Shown: positions 25,121 through 32,301, counted from the stretch's first letter. The stretch: DNA of 32,464 nucleotides from Streptosporangiales bacterium (GCA_009379825.1 WHTA01000064.1:1-32464), one strand, 5' to 3'. Notes: generated from the sequence alone by a model not told the origin. Numbers and translations: made by a program.

Positions 25121-26639
25121 GCCGCCACCGTGGCGGGTCGGTCGATTGCCGAAAGTTCTGCGAGCCGGGGTCCGGCGCGTTCCTTGGCCTGCTCGTACTG
25201 GACTCGCCATCGCTGCCGTTCACGGAGTGCAGCAAGCAGCACGTGCCGGTACTCCGGCAGCTCCTCTTCGTCGGCGTGCACGGGCATCCAGACGTAGCGA
25301 GGCTTGCCGTCAGCGGCAGTGACCTTGGTCGAGTACCGATCGATGTCAGGGGCGTCGATGCCGGCTTCCTCGAGCACCGCCCGCACCACAGCCGCCCGGT
25401 CAGCGCGGTGGTCGGTGAGCGTCTTCCGGTCCACTGCCGTGACACCAGCACCCGCCGGCCCCCACACCCGACCGTCTCCCTGCGGTGCGCCTTCCCCCGG
25501 CACAACCCCGGCTGCAGCTCGGGGCGGGCGTTCTTGGGTTGGATGCCGTAGCGGAGCCAGTTCGCACACATCGGCGCACACGGCAGCCACCGGGTCTCTT
25601 CCCACAGCCGGTCCACGTGTGCCGCGCGGCGGACGGGCATGTCGTCCGGGTCGTAGGTGTCGGTGATCGACTTGGTGAGGTACTTGCACAGGTACCCGAT
25701 CCGCCGATCCGCCTGGTCGGTGCCGGCGAGGATGCCCTGCAAGTCGGTCTGTTCCCCGAACCTGACCACGTGCGCCGGTTCCGCGTCCGGGTCCTCATCC
25801 AGCGCGTCGAGCGCCTGCTCCCACGTCGGCAGCAGCTCACCCGTGTGCGGGTCGACGTACCCGCCGATGTCCGGGTCCCAGGTCGGCAGCTCGTCCACGT
25901 ACACGGCCCGGTCGAAGGACGGCCACCACACCTGGTGATACGTCCCCGCGACGACCTGCTTAAGCAGACACCTCGGGATCGCACCCCGGATCGCCGCATG
26001 CAGATGCGGTGCAAGCCGGCGTTGCGGTTCGACGACGGCGAAGTACTGCACCTTCCAGCCCACGGCACGGCGGAGGTTCTGCCAGAACCGGTCGACCAGC
26101 TTCGGGAAGTGCATCGCATCCAACGCCGCCCGCCGGTAGTCATACAACTCCGGGTCCACCGGCGTGCCGTCCGAGCGGACCCGGCCGTAGGAGCCGAGGG
26201 TGAACGTGCCGAACATGGACGGCCGGTAGGTCTTGCCCTCGCTGCCGAAGGTCGGACCGATCGTGTGCGGCTGCACCTCCTGTCGAGGTAGGTCGGGCGC
26301 GTCCTGCCTCCGTCGCGTGGACCGTACCCGCCGCGACGTGTCAGCCGGCTCCTCGTCTTGGTCATCCCCGTCGTCGGGGTGCTCGTCCCCGTCGTCGGGG
26401 ACGGGTTCGGTGTCGAGATGCCAGCCCTCCCGACACTGCTGCATCCGCAGCCGCCGGTTCCGGTCCGCACACGACGGGCACTGCGCCTCGCGGGTGGAGC
26501 CGCATGGGATCGGCACCAGCCGGGACGTGTTCTCTTGAGTGTCGTGAAGCCGGGTGATGACCGGGCGGACGCAGACGCCATCGGTCTCCGCCGTCGCCCG
26601 GATCACCTCCAGCGGGATATCCCCCGCCTTCGTCGTCAC
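25117..26639 (-). pseudogene. repSA: rolling-circle replication initiator RepSA, one-base frameshift
   Basis: From GTG 26639 (overlapping the preceding stop, GTGA) the frame encodes a pSAM2 RepSA-type initiator. The Cys pairs in CPSCADRN lie near residue 53, a HUH motif in RLAPHLHAAIRG near 26000, and the YLCKYLTKS segment, with the probable nicking Tyr, near 25680. Sense is lost after RRVLVSRQWTG at about 25428 and resumes in another frame as KTLTDHRADRAAVV through to the TGA at 25117. The span is 1523 bases; one restored base gives exactly 508 codons, and the second frame's stop makes the expected ATGA overlap with xis. So a single base was lost near 25421-25429. The truncated protein keeps the HUH and Tyr motifs but gains a foreign tail. 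Confidence 0.88.
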
Positions 26640-26857
26640 AGGGCACCACCGCCTGCGGCCGGCCACGGGTCCTCGCCACCGAGCCCCCAGCGGTGCTGTT
26701 GGGAGGCGTAGTAGACGTGTTCCGCGTACCCGTCCGGGTCGCAGTGCGGGCACGGGCCTAGGCCATCGAGGTACCCGAAGTCCAGACACACCCCACAGTC
26801 GAACTCCCAGGCCACGGCCTCGCGCGTCTCGTCAATCCAGCTCGTCAGCGCGCTCAT
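26636..26857 (-). CDS. small Cys-pair protein between tra and repSA
   Basis: A 73-residue protein with CGVC and CPHC pairs about 15 residues apart, suggesting a zinc ribbon. Both ends overlap neighbouring genes by 4 bases, so it lies in the transfer/replication operon. Small unnamed orfs are common at this place in AICEs. The function is unknown. Confidence 0.75.
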   Translation of the reverse strand: MSALTSWIDETREAVAWEFDCGVCLDFGYLDGLGPCPHCDPDGYAEHVYYASQQHRWGLGGEDPWPAAGGGAL

Positions 26858-28374
26858 CGGTTCGTCTCCTCGAGCGGCTCGGCCGGGTACGGATCGACCG
26901 GCATGGGCTGGTGTCGGTGGGTCTGCGTCAGGCGGCCGATCTCGTCGTCGTCCACGTACGCGAACCGGACCCTGATGGGTTCGCGGGTGTCCTCGACGGC
27001 GACGAACGCGACACCCGGTGTGTCCTCGCTGATCTCGTCACAGCGGGCGCCGTTCTTCCGCGCGACCGAGCCGAGCACCAGGTCGGTCTCATCCGGCTCG
27101 TTGAGCCCGAGCGCGATCCGGGTCGGGAACAGACCGCGGTCCGGCAGGACCTCCTTGCGAGCGTCCTGCAGCGCGGCGACAACGGAGATCCCGACCGCGC
27201 GGCCCTGCGACAGCAGCATCCCCAGCGCCACATCGATCCGCTTCTTTGCCTCGCGGTCGGTGACGTAGGCAGTCAGGCAGGCGAGCTCGTCGATCATGAT
27301 CACGATGTGCGGGTCGCCTGGCCGTGCCTTGTGGGTACGGGAGATGCCGCGCAACTCGCGTTGCCGGTGTTGCATGGTGTCCACGGCGTCTTCGAGGAAC
27401 TCGGCGAAGTCGAGCTGGTAGGCGCGCTTCTTGCCCTCGTCATCGGTCGAGCGGTCGCCGTAGCAGTACCGCGCACACAACGCCTGCCCGGCCGCGAACT
27501 CCATGCCGCCCTTCGGGTCCACCATCCACAGCTCGACCGACCCGTCCCGGATGGCCGGACCGAGTGAGCGGATCAGCGACCACAGCACCGAGCCCTTCCC
27601 CGCGCCGGTACGCCCAGCAACCAGCACGTGGGTGCCGAGCAGCCGCAGTGCCCAGGGCAGCCCGTCTTCTCGCAGGGCGAGGGTGAGCTTCTTCAGGTTC
27701 GGCCGGTCGTCCACGGCGAACAGCGGCACCGGGTTGGCGAGCGGGTCGCGGACGAGGAACCACAAGTCCAGCACCCGCGCCCGCAGCCGCCGGCGAATCA
27801 GCTGGCGGCCAGCGATGGTGAGACCAGGCCAGTACAGCCGTCGGACCCGGCAGTCCTCGGCGCCGGTGTTCTCCCGGAACCGGTCGGTGTTGTCCGCGAA
27901 GTCCGCCAGAGTCTGCCCACGCAAGGTCTTTACCCGAACTCGGTCCACGGTGTTGGTCGACCGGGTACGGATCAGCCGAGGCGCCCGGTGCTCGGAGCGG
28001 ACCTTCTTCGCCAGCCCGCATACGGCCATCAGCTCGTCCCAGCCGGGCGCGTAGACGAACAGGCCGCGCACCCAGCCCCGCAGCGGCCAGTACACGCACA
28101 CCTCGAACGACCGCCGATGGAGCAACGCCCAGACCACCAGGGCGGCGGCCACGCCGGCACCGGCCGCAGACAGCCCGTAGGCGCCGAGCCCGTCGTAGAC
28201 CTGCACCGCGACCAGCGTCAGCCCGCCAGCGAGCCACAGCGGCCACTGACGAACCAGGAACCACACGCCCCGCCAGCAGTGGAATACCAGGAACAGCGCG
28301 ATAGCCGTACCCAGCGAGAGCTTCAACTTCGCCGAGGACACCCCCGGTGCGGCCTTCTCCACCCAGCCAGTCAC
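26854..28374 (-). CDS. traSA: FtsK/SpoIIIE-like conjugal transfer ATPase (TraSA/TraB type)
   Basis: A 506-residue DNA translocase. N-terminal hydrophobic segments at about 20-40, 47-60 and 65-86 anchor it in the membrane. The motor domain has Walker A GRTGAGKGS (254-262) and Walker B IVIMIDE (357-363). ALQDARKEVLPDRGLFPTRI further on is typical of this family. In mycelial actinomycetes one such protein moves double-stranded DNA between cells. GTG 28374 overlaps the upstream stop (GTGA). The gene is intact, unlike int and repSA. Confidence 0.93.
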   Translation of the reverse strand: MTGWVEKAAPGVSSAKLKLSLGTAIALFLVFHCWRGVWFLVRQWPLWLAGGLTLVAVQVYDGLGAYGLSAAGAGVAAALVVWALLHRRSFEVCVYWPLRGWVRGLFVYAPGWDELMAVCGLAKKVRSEHRAPRLIRTRSTNTVDRVRVKTLRGQTLADFADNTDRFRENTGAEDCRVRRLYWPGLTIAGRQLIRRRLRARVLDLWFLVRDPLANPVPLFAVDDRPNLKKLTLALREDGLPWALRLLGTHVLVAGRTGAGKGSVLWSLIRSLGPAIRDGSVELWMVDPKGGMEFAAGQALCARYCYGDRSTDDEGKKRAYQLDFAEFLEDAVDTMQHRQRELRGISRTHKARPGDPHIVIMIDELACLTAYVTDREAKKRIDVALGMLLSQGRAVGISVVAALQDARKEVLPDRGLFPTRIALGLNEPDETDLVLGSVARKNGARCDEISEDTPGVAFVAVEDTREPIRVRFAYVDDDEIGRLTQTHRHQPMPVDPYPAEPLEETNR

Positions 28375-28652
28375 GATGCACCTCCGCGACCGAGCTGGCG
28401 ACGCGTCGCCTCAGGAACCTCCGACCACACCGGACGGGCCGCCACCCGCTCCCACACCGGCTGCCGCCGAACCCGATGGCGTGACTGCTGGGCGAGCACC
28501 TCGACCTGGACGGGTTCGGGGTCGGGTTCGTCCTTGACCCGGAAGTACGCCACCACCGGGCCACGGGAGAAGAACACGACCATCCCGCCGGTGACCACGC
28601 CAGCCAGGAACGCCACGATCAGGCCGAACAGGTTCACGCCGAGCACGGTCAT
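28371..28652 (-). CDS. small single-pass membrane protein of the transfer operon
   Basis: A 93-residue protein. One hydrophobic helix (about 3-28) is followed by a charged, Arg-rich cytoplasmic tail. It overlaps genes on both sides by 4 bases. Position just before tra and its shape resemble the Spd spread proteins of actinomycete plasmids, which help plasmid movement within mycelium; sequence alone does not prove this. Confidence 0.75.
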   Translation of the reverse strand: MTVLGVNLFGLIVAFLAGVVTGGMVVFFSRGPVVAYFRVKDEPDPEPVQVEVLAQQSRHRVRRQPVWERVAARPVWSEVPEATRRQLGRGGAS

Positions 28653-28894
28653 CGCCGGTCACCTCCCCTCGCGGTGGTGGTCTTCTTGGCGGTCTTGCGG
28701 CGGGTGCGTGGCGGGGTGGGTGCGCAGGTCGCGCAAAGCTTCCCCGGCTCACTGACCGGGCCCTCGTTGCAGAGTCCGCAGGGGTAGACCCAGCGGGTGG
28801 GATCGAGGCCGAGCGCCTTCGCGGTCACATCAGCCCGGTAGGTGAAGATCGCCGTCTGACCGCACGGGATGTCGGAGTTACTACGCTTGGACAT
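28649..28894 (-). CDS. small Cys-rich basic protein of the transfer operon
   Basis: An 81-residue protein with CGLC and CATC pairs spaced like a zinc ribbon, followed by a Lys/Arg-rich tail (RRKTAKKTT) that could touch nucleic acid. It ends in a 4-base overlap with the next gene. It starts 34 bases after the hairpin at 28928-28974. Family unknown. Confidence 0.7.
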   Translation of the reverse strand: MSKRSNSDIPCGQTAIFTYRADVTAKALGLDPTRWVYPCGLCNEGPVSEPGKLCATCAPTPPRTRRKTAKKTTTARGGDRR

Positions 28895-28927
28895 GCCAGA
28901 TCACGCCTCTCCTAGGTGGGTTTGGAA

Positions 28928-28974
28928 GGCGCGGCAGCGGCGAGAGCCTCCAACTCCGTCACCGCTGCCGCGCC
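28928..28974 (-). terminator. 13-bp perfect stem between the pra pair and the tra operon
   Basis: GGCGCGGCAGCGG (28928-28940) pairs perfectly with 28962-28974, with a 21-nt loop. It sits in the only real gap of the long operon, between the 84-residue orf and the Cys-rich orf. There is no T-run on the minus strand. It could act as an attenuator or processing stem that lowers transfer-gene expression relative to pra. Confidence 0.5.
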
Positions 28975-28977
28975 GGC

Positions 28978-29232
28978 TCAAGAAGCCACCAGGTCCGACA
29001 GCTCGGGTTGCTTCGCCCGGTTGAGCGCGCCGGCCAGGCCCGCGCGGGCCTCGGCGACCATCGACGCCAACTCGTTGAGTGCTTGCTCGTCGCGGACCAT
29101 CAGCGTCACGCCACGGAAGGTCGCGCCGATTTGCAGCGCCACGAACGGGGCACCGTCGAGGGTGGACTCATATGTGGTCACCACACGGTCCTCGCCGGCG
29201 GACACGTGCACGTTGATCGTCACGTCACTCAT
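28978..29232 (-). CDS. hypothetical AICE protein, 84 residues
   Basis: An acidic small protein with a beta-strand-rich first half (VTINVHVSAGEDRVV) and an Ala-rich helix near the end. ATG 29232 overlaps the stop of the pra-like gene by 4 bases. I recognise no family; the conserved position suggests a role with the activator or in transfer. Confidence 0.7.
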   Translation of the reverse strand: MSDVTINVHVSAGEDRVVTTYESTLDGAPFVALQIGATFRGVTLMVRDEQALNELASMVAEARAGLAGALNRAKQPELSDLVAS

Positions 29233-29663
29233 GCCGCCTGCTCCTTACCCGCCGCAGACGAGCCGGCCGCCTTCGCAACGTTCGTCTTGGCCGCACCGGT
29301 CGGGGCCTGCATGCCGGTGGCGTTGAACGAGTACGCCAACCGCTTTGACCCCTCGTCCACATACGGGGTGACCGTGAGGCCGGTGAACTCGACCGGGCGG
29401 AAAGGCAGCCCAGGCAGCGCATCCGGCGGCACCGGCTGCACCTTCGCGGCGATCTTCACCTTGAACTCGCCCCGACGAACGCTCGGGTCCGCGTCCATGC
29501 ACCGGACCTCCCACATCGGCAGACCGGTGACCTTGTCGTCCTTCTGCTTGTCGCCCTTCGCGTCGTAGTCACGGACCCGCGTTACCTCACCGACGACGTA
29601 CGCGCCGTGCGGGAACGCCTGCCCGAACTCGACCGGGAACCGGAACCCTCCATCGATCGCCAT
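29229..29663 (-). CDS. pra: Pra-like activator of element replication, integration and excision
   Basis: A 144-residue protein opening with FPVEFGQAFPHGAYVVGEV and containing FKVKIAAKVQPVPPDALPG and FRPVEFTGLTVTPYV. I recognise this as the AICE family annotated after pSAM2 Pra, the activator that turns on rep, xis and int when repression is lifted. ATG 29663 has an excellent Shine-Dalgarno sequence (AAGGAGG, 7-base spacing). It is the first gene of the long minus-strand operon. Its promoter carries two repressor-like sites, as expected if the GntR protein next door silences it. The identification is from memory of the family. Confidence 0.7.
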   Translation of the reverse strand: MAIDGGFRFPVEFGQAFPHGAYVVGEVTRVRDYDAKGDKQKDDKVTGLPMWEVRCMDADPSVRRGEFKVKIAAKVQPVPPDALPGLPFRPVEFTGLTVTPYVDEGSKRLAYSFNATGMQAPTGAAKTNVAKAAGSSAAGKEQAA

Positions 29664-29697
29664 CCGTAGTCCTCCTTCGATGCCATCTCCTCCATAC

Positions 29698-29711
29698 GTC
29701 TAGAGGAGTTA
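29698..29711 (+). promoter_or_regulatory. KorSA-type operator copy 1
   Basis: GTCTAGAGGAGTTA. It is identical, in the opposite orientation, to 30588-30601, and is 22 bp (two helical turns) from copy 2. Confidence 0.7.
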
Positions 29712-29718
29712 TAACACA

Positions 29719-29748
29719 TGTATAGAGGAGTTGGCCTGAGGCTGTCAA
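29719..29748 (-). promoter_or_regulatory. pra operon promoter
   Basis: On the minus strand, a perfect TTGACA (29748-29743) and TATACA (29724-29719) are separated by 18 bases. The -10 box lies inside the operator at 29720-29733, and the other operator lies just downstream, so repressor binding would block polymerase. Confidence 0.65.
29720..29733 (+). promoter_or_regulatory. KorSA-type operator copy 2, over the -10 box
   Basis: GTATAGAGGAGTTG matches copy 1 at 12 of 14 positions. It overlaps the TATACA box of the pra promoter. Confidence 0.65.
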
Positions 29749-29770
29749 CCAGTCCGGCGAGGCGTGTCGC

Positions 29771-30547
29771 CTACGTGGCCGGTAGGTCGTAGCTGAGCAC
29801 GAACGAGTCCGCTGCCATCACGGTCTCGCAGACCTCCAGCGGCCGCCCCTCGACATCGCGTGCCACGCGCACCAGGTCGAGAACCGGCACGCCGGGCGCT
29901 AGGCGCAGCTCGGTCACCTCGTCCGGGCGCGGCATCCGAGCCCGGATGTCCTCGTGAAACGGCCCGAACGTGAAGCCCTGCTCCTCCATCCGGGCGTAGA
30001 TCCCGCCGGGCCCGGTGTCGGCATCCTCGATCTTCGTCCCGCCAGCTATCTCCATCGGGATGTACGACGCGGCGATCTCCACCGGATGCCCATCCAGGAG
30101 ATAGCGGCGGCGCCGGACCACGACGTTCTTCCGTCGGTCAACGTCGAGCAACTCGGCCACCGACTCGGCCGGCTTCTCCCGCGTGACCTGCAGGTTGTCC
30201 ACCGTATATGTCTGCCCAGCGGCCTTGGCGTCCGCTACGAACGCCGCGTCACCAGCCTGCCGATGCCGCCGCGCGAACCGGTCGCTACCCAGCCGGCGAG
30301 CCACCGGCCGAGGTCGTACGAACACCCCGCGCCCGTGCTCGGCGACCACCAGGCCCTCACTCTTGAGCACACCGAGCGCCTGCCGGATCGTCATCCGGGC
30401 CACGCCGTAGTGCTCCATAAGCCCGGCCTCGGACGGCAGCTTCTCCCCAGCCGCGATACCACCCCGGGTGATCTCCCCGCGCAGCTGGTCGGCGATCTGC
30501 TGGAACACCGGCCGGTCACTGCCGGCGTCGACCTTGCCTAGCGCCAC
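29771..30547 (-). CDS. korSA: GntR/HutC-family repressor (KorSA-like)
   Basis: A 258-residue regulator. The winged helix-turn-helix (about 13-80) includes LPSEAGLMEHYGVARMTIRQ. A UTRA effector domain follows (about 100-250), with ARMEEQGFTFGPFHEDIRAR and DLVRVARDVEGRPLEV. GTG 30547 has GAGGA 8 bases upstream. In pSAM2, KorSA represses pra and its own gene. Here identical 14-bp motifs stand in front of pra (two copies) and in the gap between this gene and the Nudix gene (one copy), which supports the same circuit. The symbol reflects position and family, not proven function. Confidence 0.85.
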   Translation of the reverse strand: MALGKVDAGSDRPVFQQIADQLRGEITRGGIAAGEKLPSEAGLMEHYGVARMTIRQALGVLKSEGLVVAEHGRGVFVRPRPVARRLGSDRFARRHRQAGDAAFVADAKAAGQTYTVDNLQVTREKPAESVAELLDVDRRKNVVVRRRRYLLDGHPVEIAASYIPMEIAGGTKIEDADTGPGGIYARMEEQGFTFGPFHEDIRARMPRPDEVTELRLAPGVPVLDLVRVARDVEGRPLEVCETVMAADSFVLSYDLPAT

Positions 30548-30587
30548 GATCCGTCCTCACAGGTCAGCGGCCGTGTACCCTTGCAGG

Positions 30588-30601
30588 TAACTCCTCTAGA
30601 C
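30588..30601 (-). promoter_or_regulatory. KorSA-type operator copy 3 in the korSA/pif divergent gap
   Basis: TAACTCCTCTAGAC on the plus strand is the exact reverse complement of copy 1. It falls in the 17-base spacer of a possible Nudix-gene promoter (TTGCAG 30581-30586, CACACT 30604-30609), so both divergent genes could be controlled. Confidence 0.7.
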
Positions 30602-30639
30602 GACACACTAGCGGCCAAGGCCGACAAGGGAGGCGAGGC

Positions 30640-31068
30640 ATGACCGCGCAGCGGCACTCTGTCAGCGTCGCCGCCGCAATCGTGCGCGAGGACAACCGCG
30701 TCCTCCTCATCCGGCGAGCCGACAACGGCCACTGGGAACCACCCGGCGGCGTGCTCGAGCTGGACGAGCCCATCGAAGCCGGCCTAGCCCGCGAGGTAGC
30801 CGAAGAGACTGGTCTATCTATCGAAGTCGAGACCCTGTCCGGCGTCTACAAGAACATCGCCCGCGGCATCGTCGCCCTCGTATTCCGCTGCCACGCCACC
30901 AGCACCTACCTCGCTGACAACGACGAGGTATCCACCTTCCACTGGGCCACCGACGAAGAGTTAGACAGCCTCATGGACCCCGCCTACGCCGTCCGCGCCC
31001 GCGACGCCATCCGCTACACCGGCACACCGGCAATCAGGACTCACGACGGAGTATCGCTCGTCGCCTAG
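30640..31068 (+). CDS. pif: Nudix hydrolase, Pif-like
   Basis: A 142-residue protein. A perfect Nudix box (G-x5-E-x7-REVAEETGL) spans about residues 37-59. The start ATG 30640 follows AAGGGAGG. In pSAM2 the Nudix protein Pif blocks transfer between cells already carrying the element, and lies beside korSA as here. The assignment as Pif rests on that context; the substrate is unknown. The gene is intact, so transfer immunity may persist even if the element cannot move. Confidence 0.85.
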   Translation: MTAQRHSVSVAAAIVREDNRVLLIRRADNGHWEPPGGVLELDEPIEAGLAREVAEETGLSIEVETLSGVYKNIARGIVALVFRCHATSTYLADNDEVSTFHWATDEELDSLMDPAYAVRARDAIRYTGTPAIRTHDGVSLVA

Positions 31069-31116
31069 GTACAGCGCCACTGCTGGTATTGCCGGATACA
31101 CCTCTTATAGATCAAG

Positions 31117-31193
31117 GCGCCGCTGACGCGGCGCGTCCGGGACCGCCGCTGCGGGCGGCGTGGACGCCGTCCTCGCGGACGGCCCGGGCCGTC
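31117..31193. repeat. cluster of four GC-rich dyads before the cargo gene
   Basis: Four structures stand in a row: GCGCCGC-tgac-GCGGCGC (31117-31134); CGCCGC/GCGGCG (31144-31160); CCGTCC-tcgc-GGACGG (31167-31182); and, overlapping the last, a perfect 16-bp palindrome GACGGCCCGGGCCGTC (31178-31193). The first may terminate the Nudix-gene transcript. The palindrome ends 20 bases before the epimerase start and could be an operator. The density exceeds what one terminator needs. Confidence 0.6.
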
Positions 31194-31213
31194 AAGATAC
31201 GGTGATCAGCGGT

Positions 31214-31969
31214 ATGCGTAGTCGTGTGCTCGTGGTCGGTGGGTGTGGCTCGGTCGGGTCGCTAGTGGTGCCGTGGCTCGCCGACCGGCATGCCGTGCAC
31301 GTACTCGACCTACGCGATCCCGTTTCTCCTGTACCTGGTGTCGAGTACAGCCGCGGCGACGTGCACGATGTAGGGCTGGTGACGAGCCTCGCCGACGGTG
31401 TCGATTCGCTGGTCTACATGGCCATGGGGCCGCTCAGCGGATGGGAGCACACAGAGACCGTGGTCGCCCATCTCGATCTCGCGGTGGTCGGTCTGTATTC
31501 GGCGTTGGCTAGCGCACATCGAGCCGGCGTGCGCCATGCGGTCTACACGAGCAGCATGTCGGTCTACCGGCTTCGAGACACCAACGGTGAAGCGTCGACC
31601 GACGCGACGTACGGCAAGTGGCCCGATGAGACCGCGCCCTGCGACGCCACCGAGCCCTACGCCCTGGCCAAGCAACTGGGCGAGCGCGTCTGCCACGCCG
31701 CCTCCGCCGAATGGTCCATGGACACGGTGTGTCTCCGGCTGTGCTTCCCGACCGCGGACGACCAATGGCCGTCCCGCCAGCACCAGCTCGCGCGTCACGT
31801 GAGCACCTCGGCACGCGACACGGCGGCGGCTCTGACGGCAGCGGTCATTTACCGGGGACACGGGTTCGCGATCTTCCATGTCAGCGGCGACGCCGCCGGT
31901 CGCGTAATGAGCCTTGCCAACGCCCGCGACGTACTGCACTGGCGGCCGCACGACCAATGCCCACCCTGA
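31214..31969 (+). CDS. NAD-dependent epimerase/dehydratase (SDR family), element cargo
   Basis: A 251-residue extended-SDR-like protein. The Rossmann motif GGCGSVG is at about 8-14 (VLVVGGCGSVGSLV), TSSMSVY near 112 supplies the Ser, and YALAK near 152 gives the Tyr-Lys catalytic pair. ATG 31214 is used; GTG 31202 in the same frame is possible, and neither has a clear ribosome-binding site. It would act on a nucleotide sugar or similar substrate; length is short for a full sugar epimerase. It lies outside the core AICE genes and between two hairpin clusters, so it is best read as accessory cargo. Confidence 0.83.
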   Translation: MRSRVLVVGGCGSVGSLVVPWLADRHAVHVLDLRDPVSPVPGVEYSRGDVHDVGLVTSLADGVDSLVYMAMGPLSGWEHTETVVAHLDLAVVGLYSALASAHRAGVRHAVYTSSMSVYRLRDTNGEASTDATYGKWPDETAPCDATEPYALAKQLGERVCHAASAEWSMDTVCLRLCFPTADDQWPSRQHQLARHVSTSARDTAAALTAAVIYRGHGFAIFHVSGDAAGRVMSLANARDVLHWRPHDQCPP

Positions 31970-31986
31970 ACAGTGAAACGTTGGGC

Positions 31987-32129
31987 TCCCCGTCCTCCTC
32001 GCCGGGTGATTGTCCGGCCTCCACTCCGTGCGTCAAGGGCGCCTGCGGCGTCGCTGCGCGATCGAGCACGCTCGACCCTTGACCCACTCCGCTCCAGCCT
32101 GGGGGCGGCTCCTATGAGGAGGACGGGGA
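31987..32129. other. structured non-coding region: 14-bp stem enclosing a cloverleaf-like fold
   Basis: The outer arms TCCCCGTCCTCCTC (31987-32000) and 32116-32129 are perfectly complementary. Inside are GCCGG/CCGGC (32001-32018), and an 8-bp stem GTCAAGGG (32032-32039) / CCCTTGAC (32076-32083). That stem closes three hairpins: CGCC-tgc-GGCG (32040-32050), TCGC-tgc-GCGA (32051-32061) and TCGAGC-ac-GCTCGA (32062-32075). No convincing gene lies in 31970-32314. Candidates are a single-strand replication origin of the rolling-circle element, a structured RNA, or a dispersed hairpin repeat. Confidence 0.6.
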
Positions 32130-32280
32130 AGTGTGGCTGTCGATGGGCCACATCCGGGCCACGCGCCACGGCCACCTCAGGGTCAGCAGCGGTCAACAAC
32201 GGTGAGAACGTCGAGGCGACCAGGCCGAGCACGATCACGCACGACGGCCCGGCACATCTTCCAAGCTGGCTGTCCCCAGG

Positions 32281-32301
32281 CGTGCCATTAGCGTGCCATT
32301 A
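32281..32301. repeat. right paired arm-type repeats (CGTGCCATTA x2)
   Basis: Two identical decamers at 32281-32290 and 32292-32301 have the same 11-base period and orientation as the pair beside int. The consensus of all four copies is CGTGCMAYTA. This marks the right arm of the element. Confidence 0.6.

Larger units (their letters stand above)
23611..32301. mobile_element. actinomycete integrative and conjugative element (pSAM2-like AICE), right att end not seen
   Basis: Starting at the 3' end of tRNA-Asp, the module order int-xis-repSA-orf-tra-orfs-pra (all minus strand), then a KorSA-like repressor and, divergent, a Pif-like Nudix gene, is that of pSAM2-type AICEs. These elements integrate by a tyrosine recombinase, replicate by rolling circle and move as double-stranded DNA with one FtsK-like protein. 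A cargo epimerase gene follows. Paired arm-like repeats lie at 23712-23732 and 32281-32301, so the element should end close to 32301. No second copy of the tRNA 3' end is found in the window; an IS-like sequence begins there instead. Int and repSA are damaged, so autonomous mobility is doubtful. Confidence 0.88.

Noticed and set aside
25104-26789. A 561-codon version of the Rep gene starting at 26789
   Set aside because: The first 50 codons overlap another gene and look random; GTG 26639 makes a GTGA overlap. The last 110 codons lie after the frameshift and are out of the true frame.
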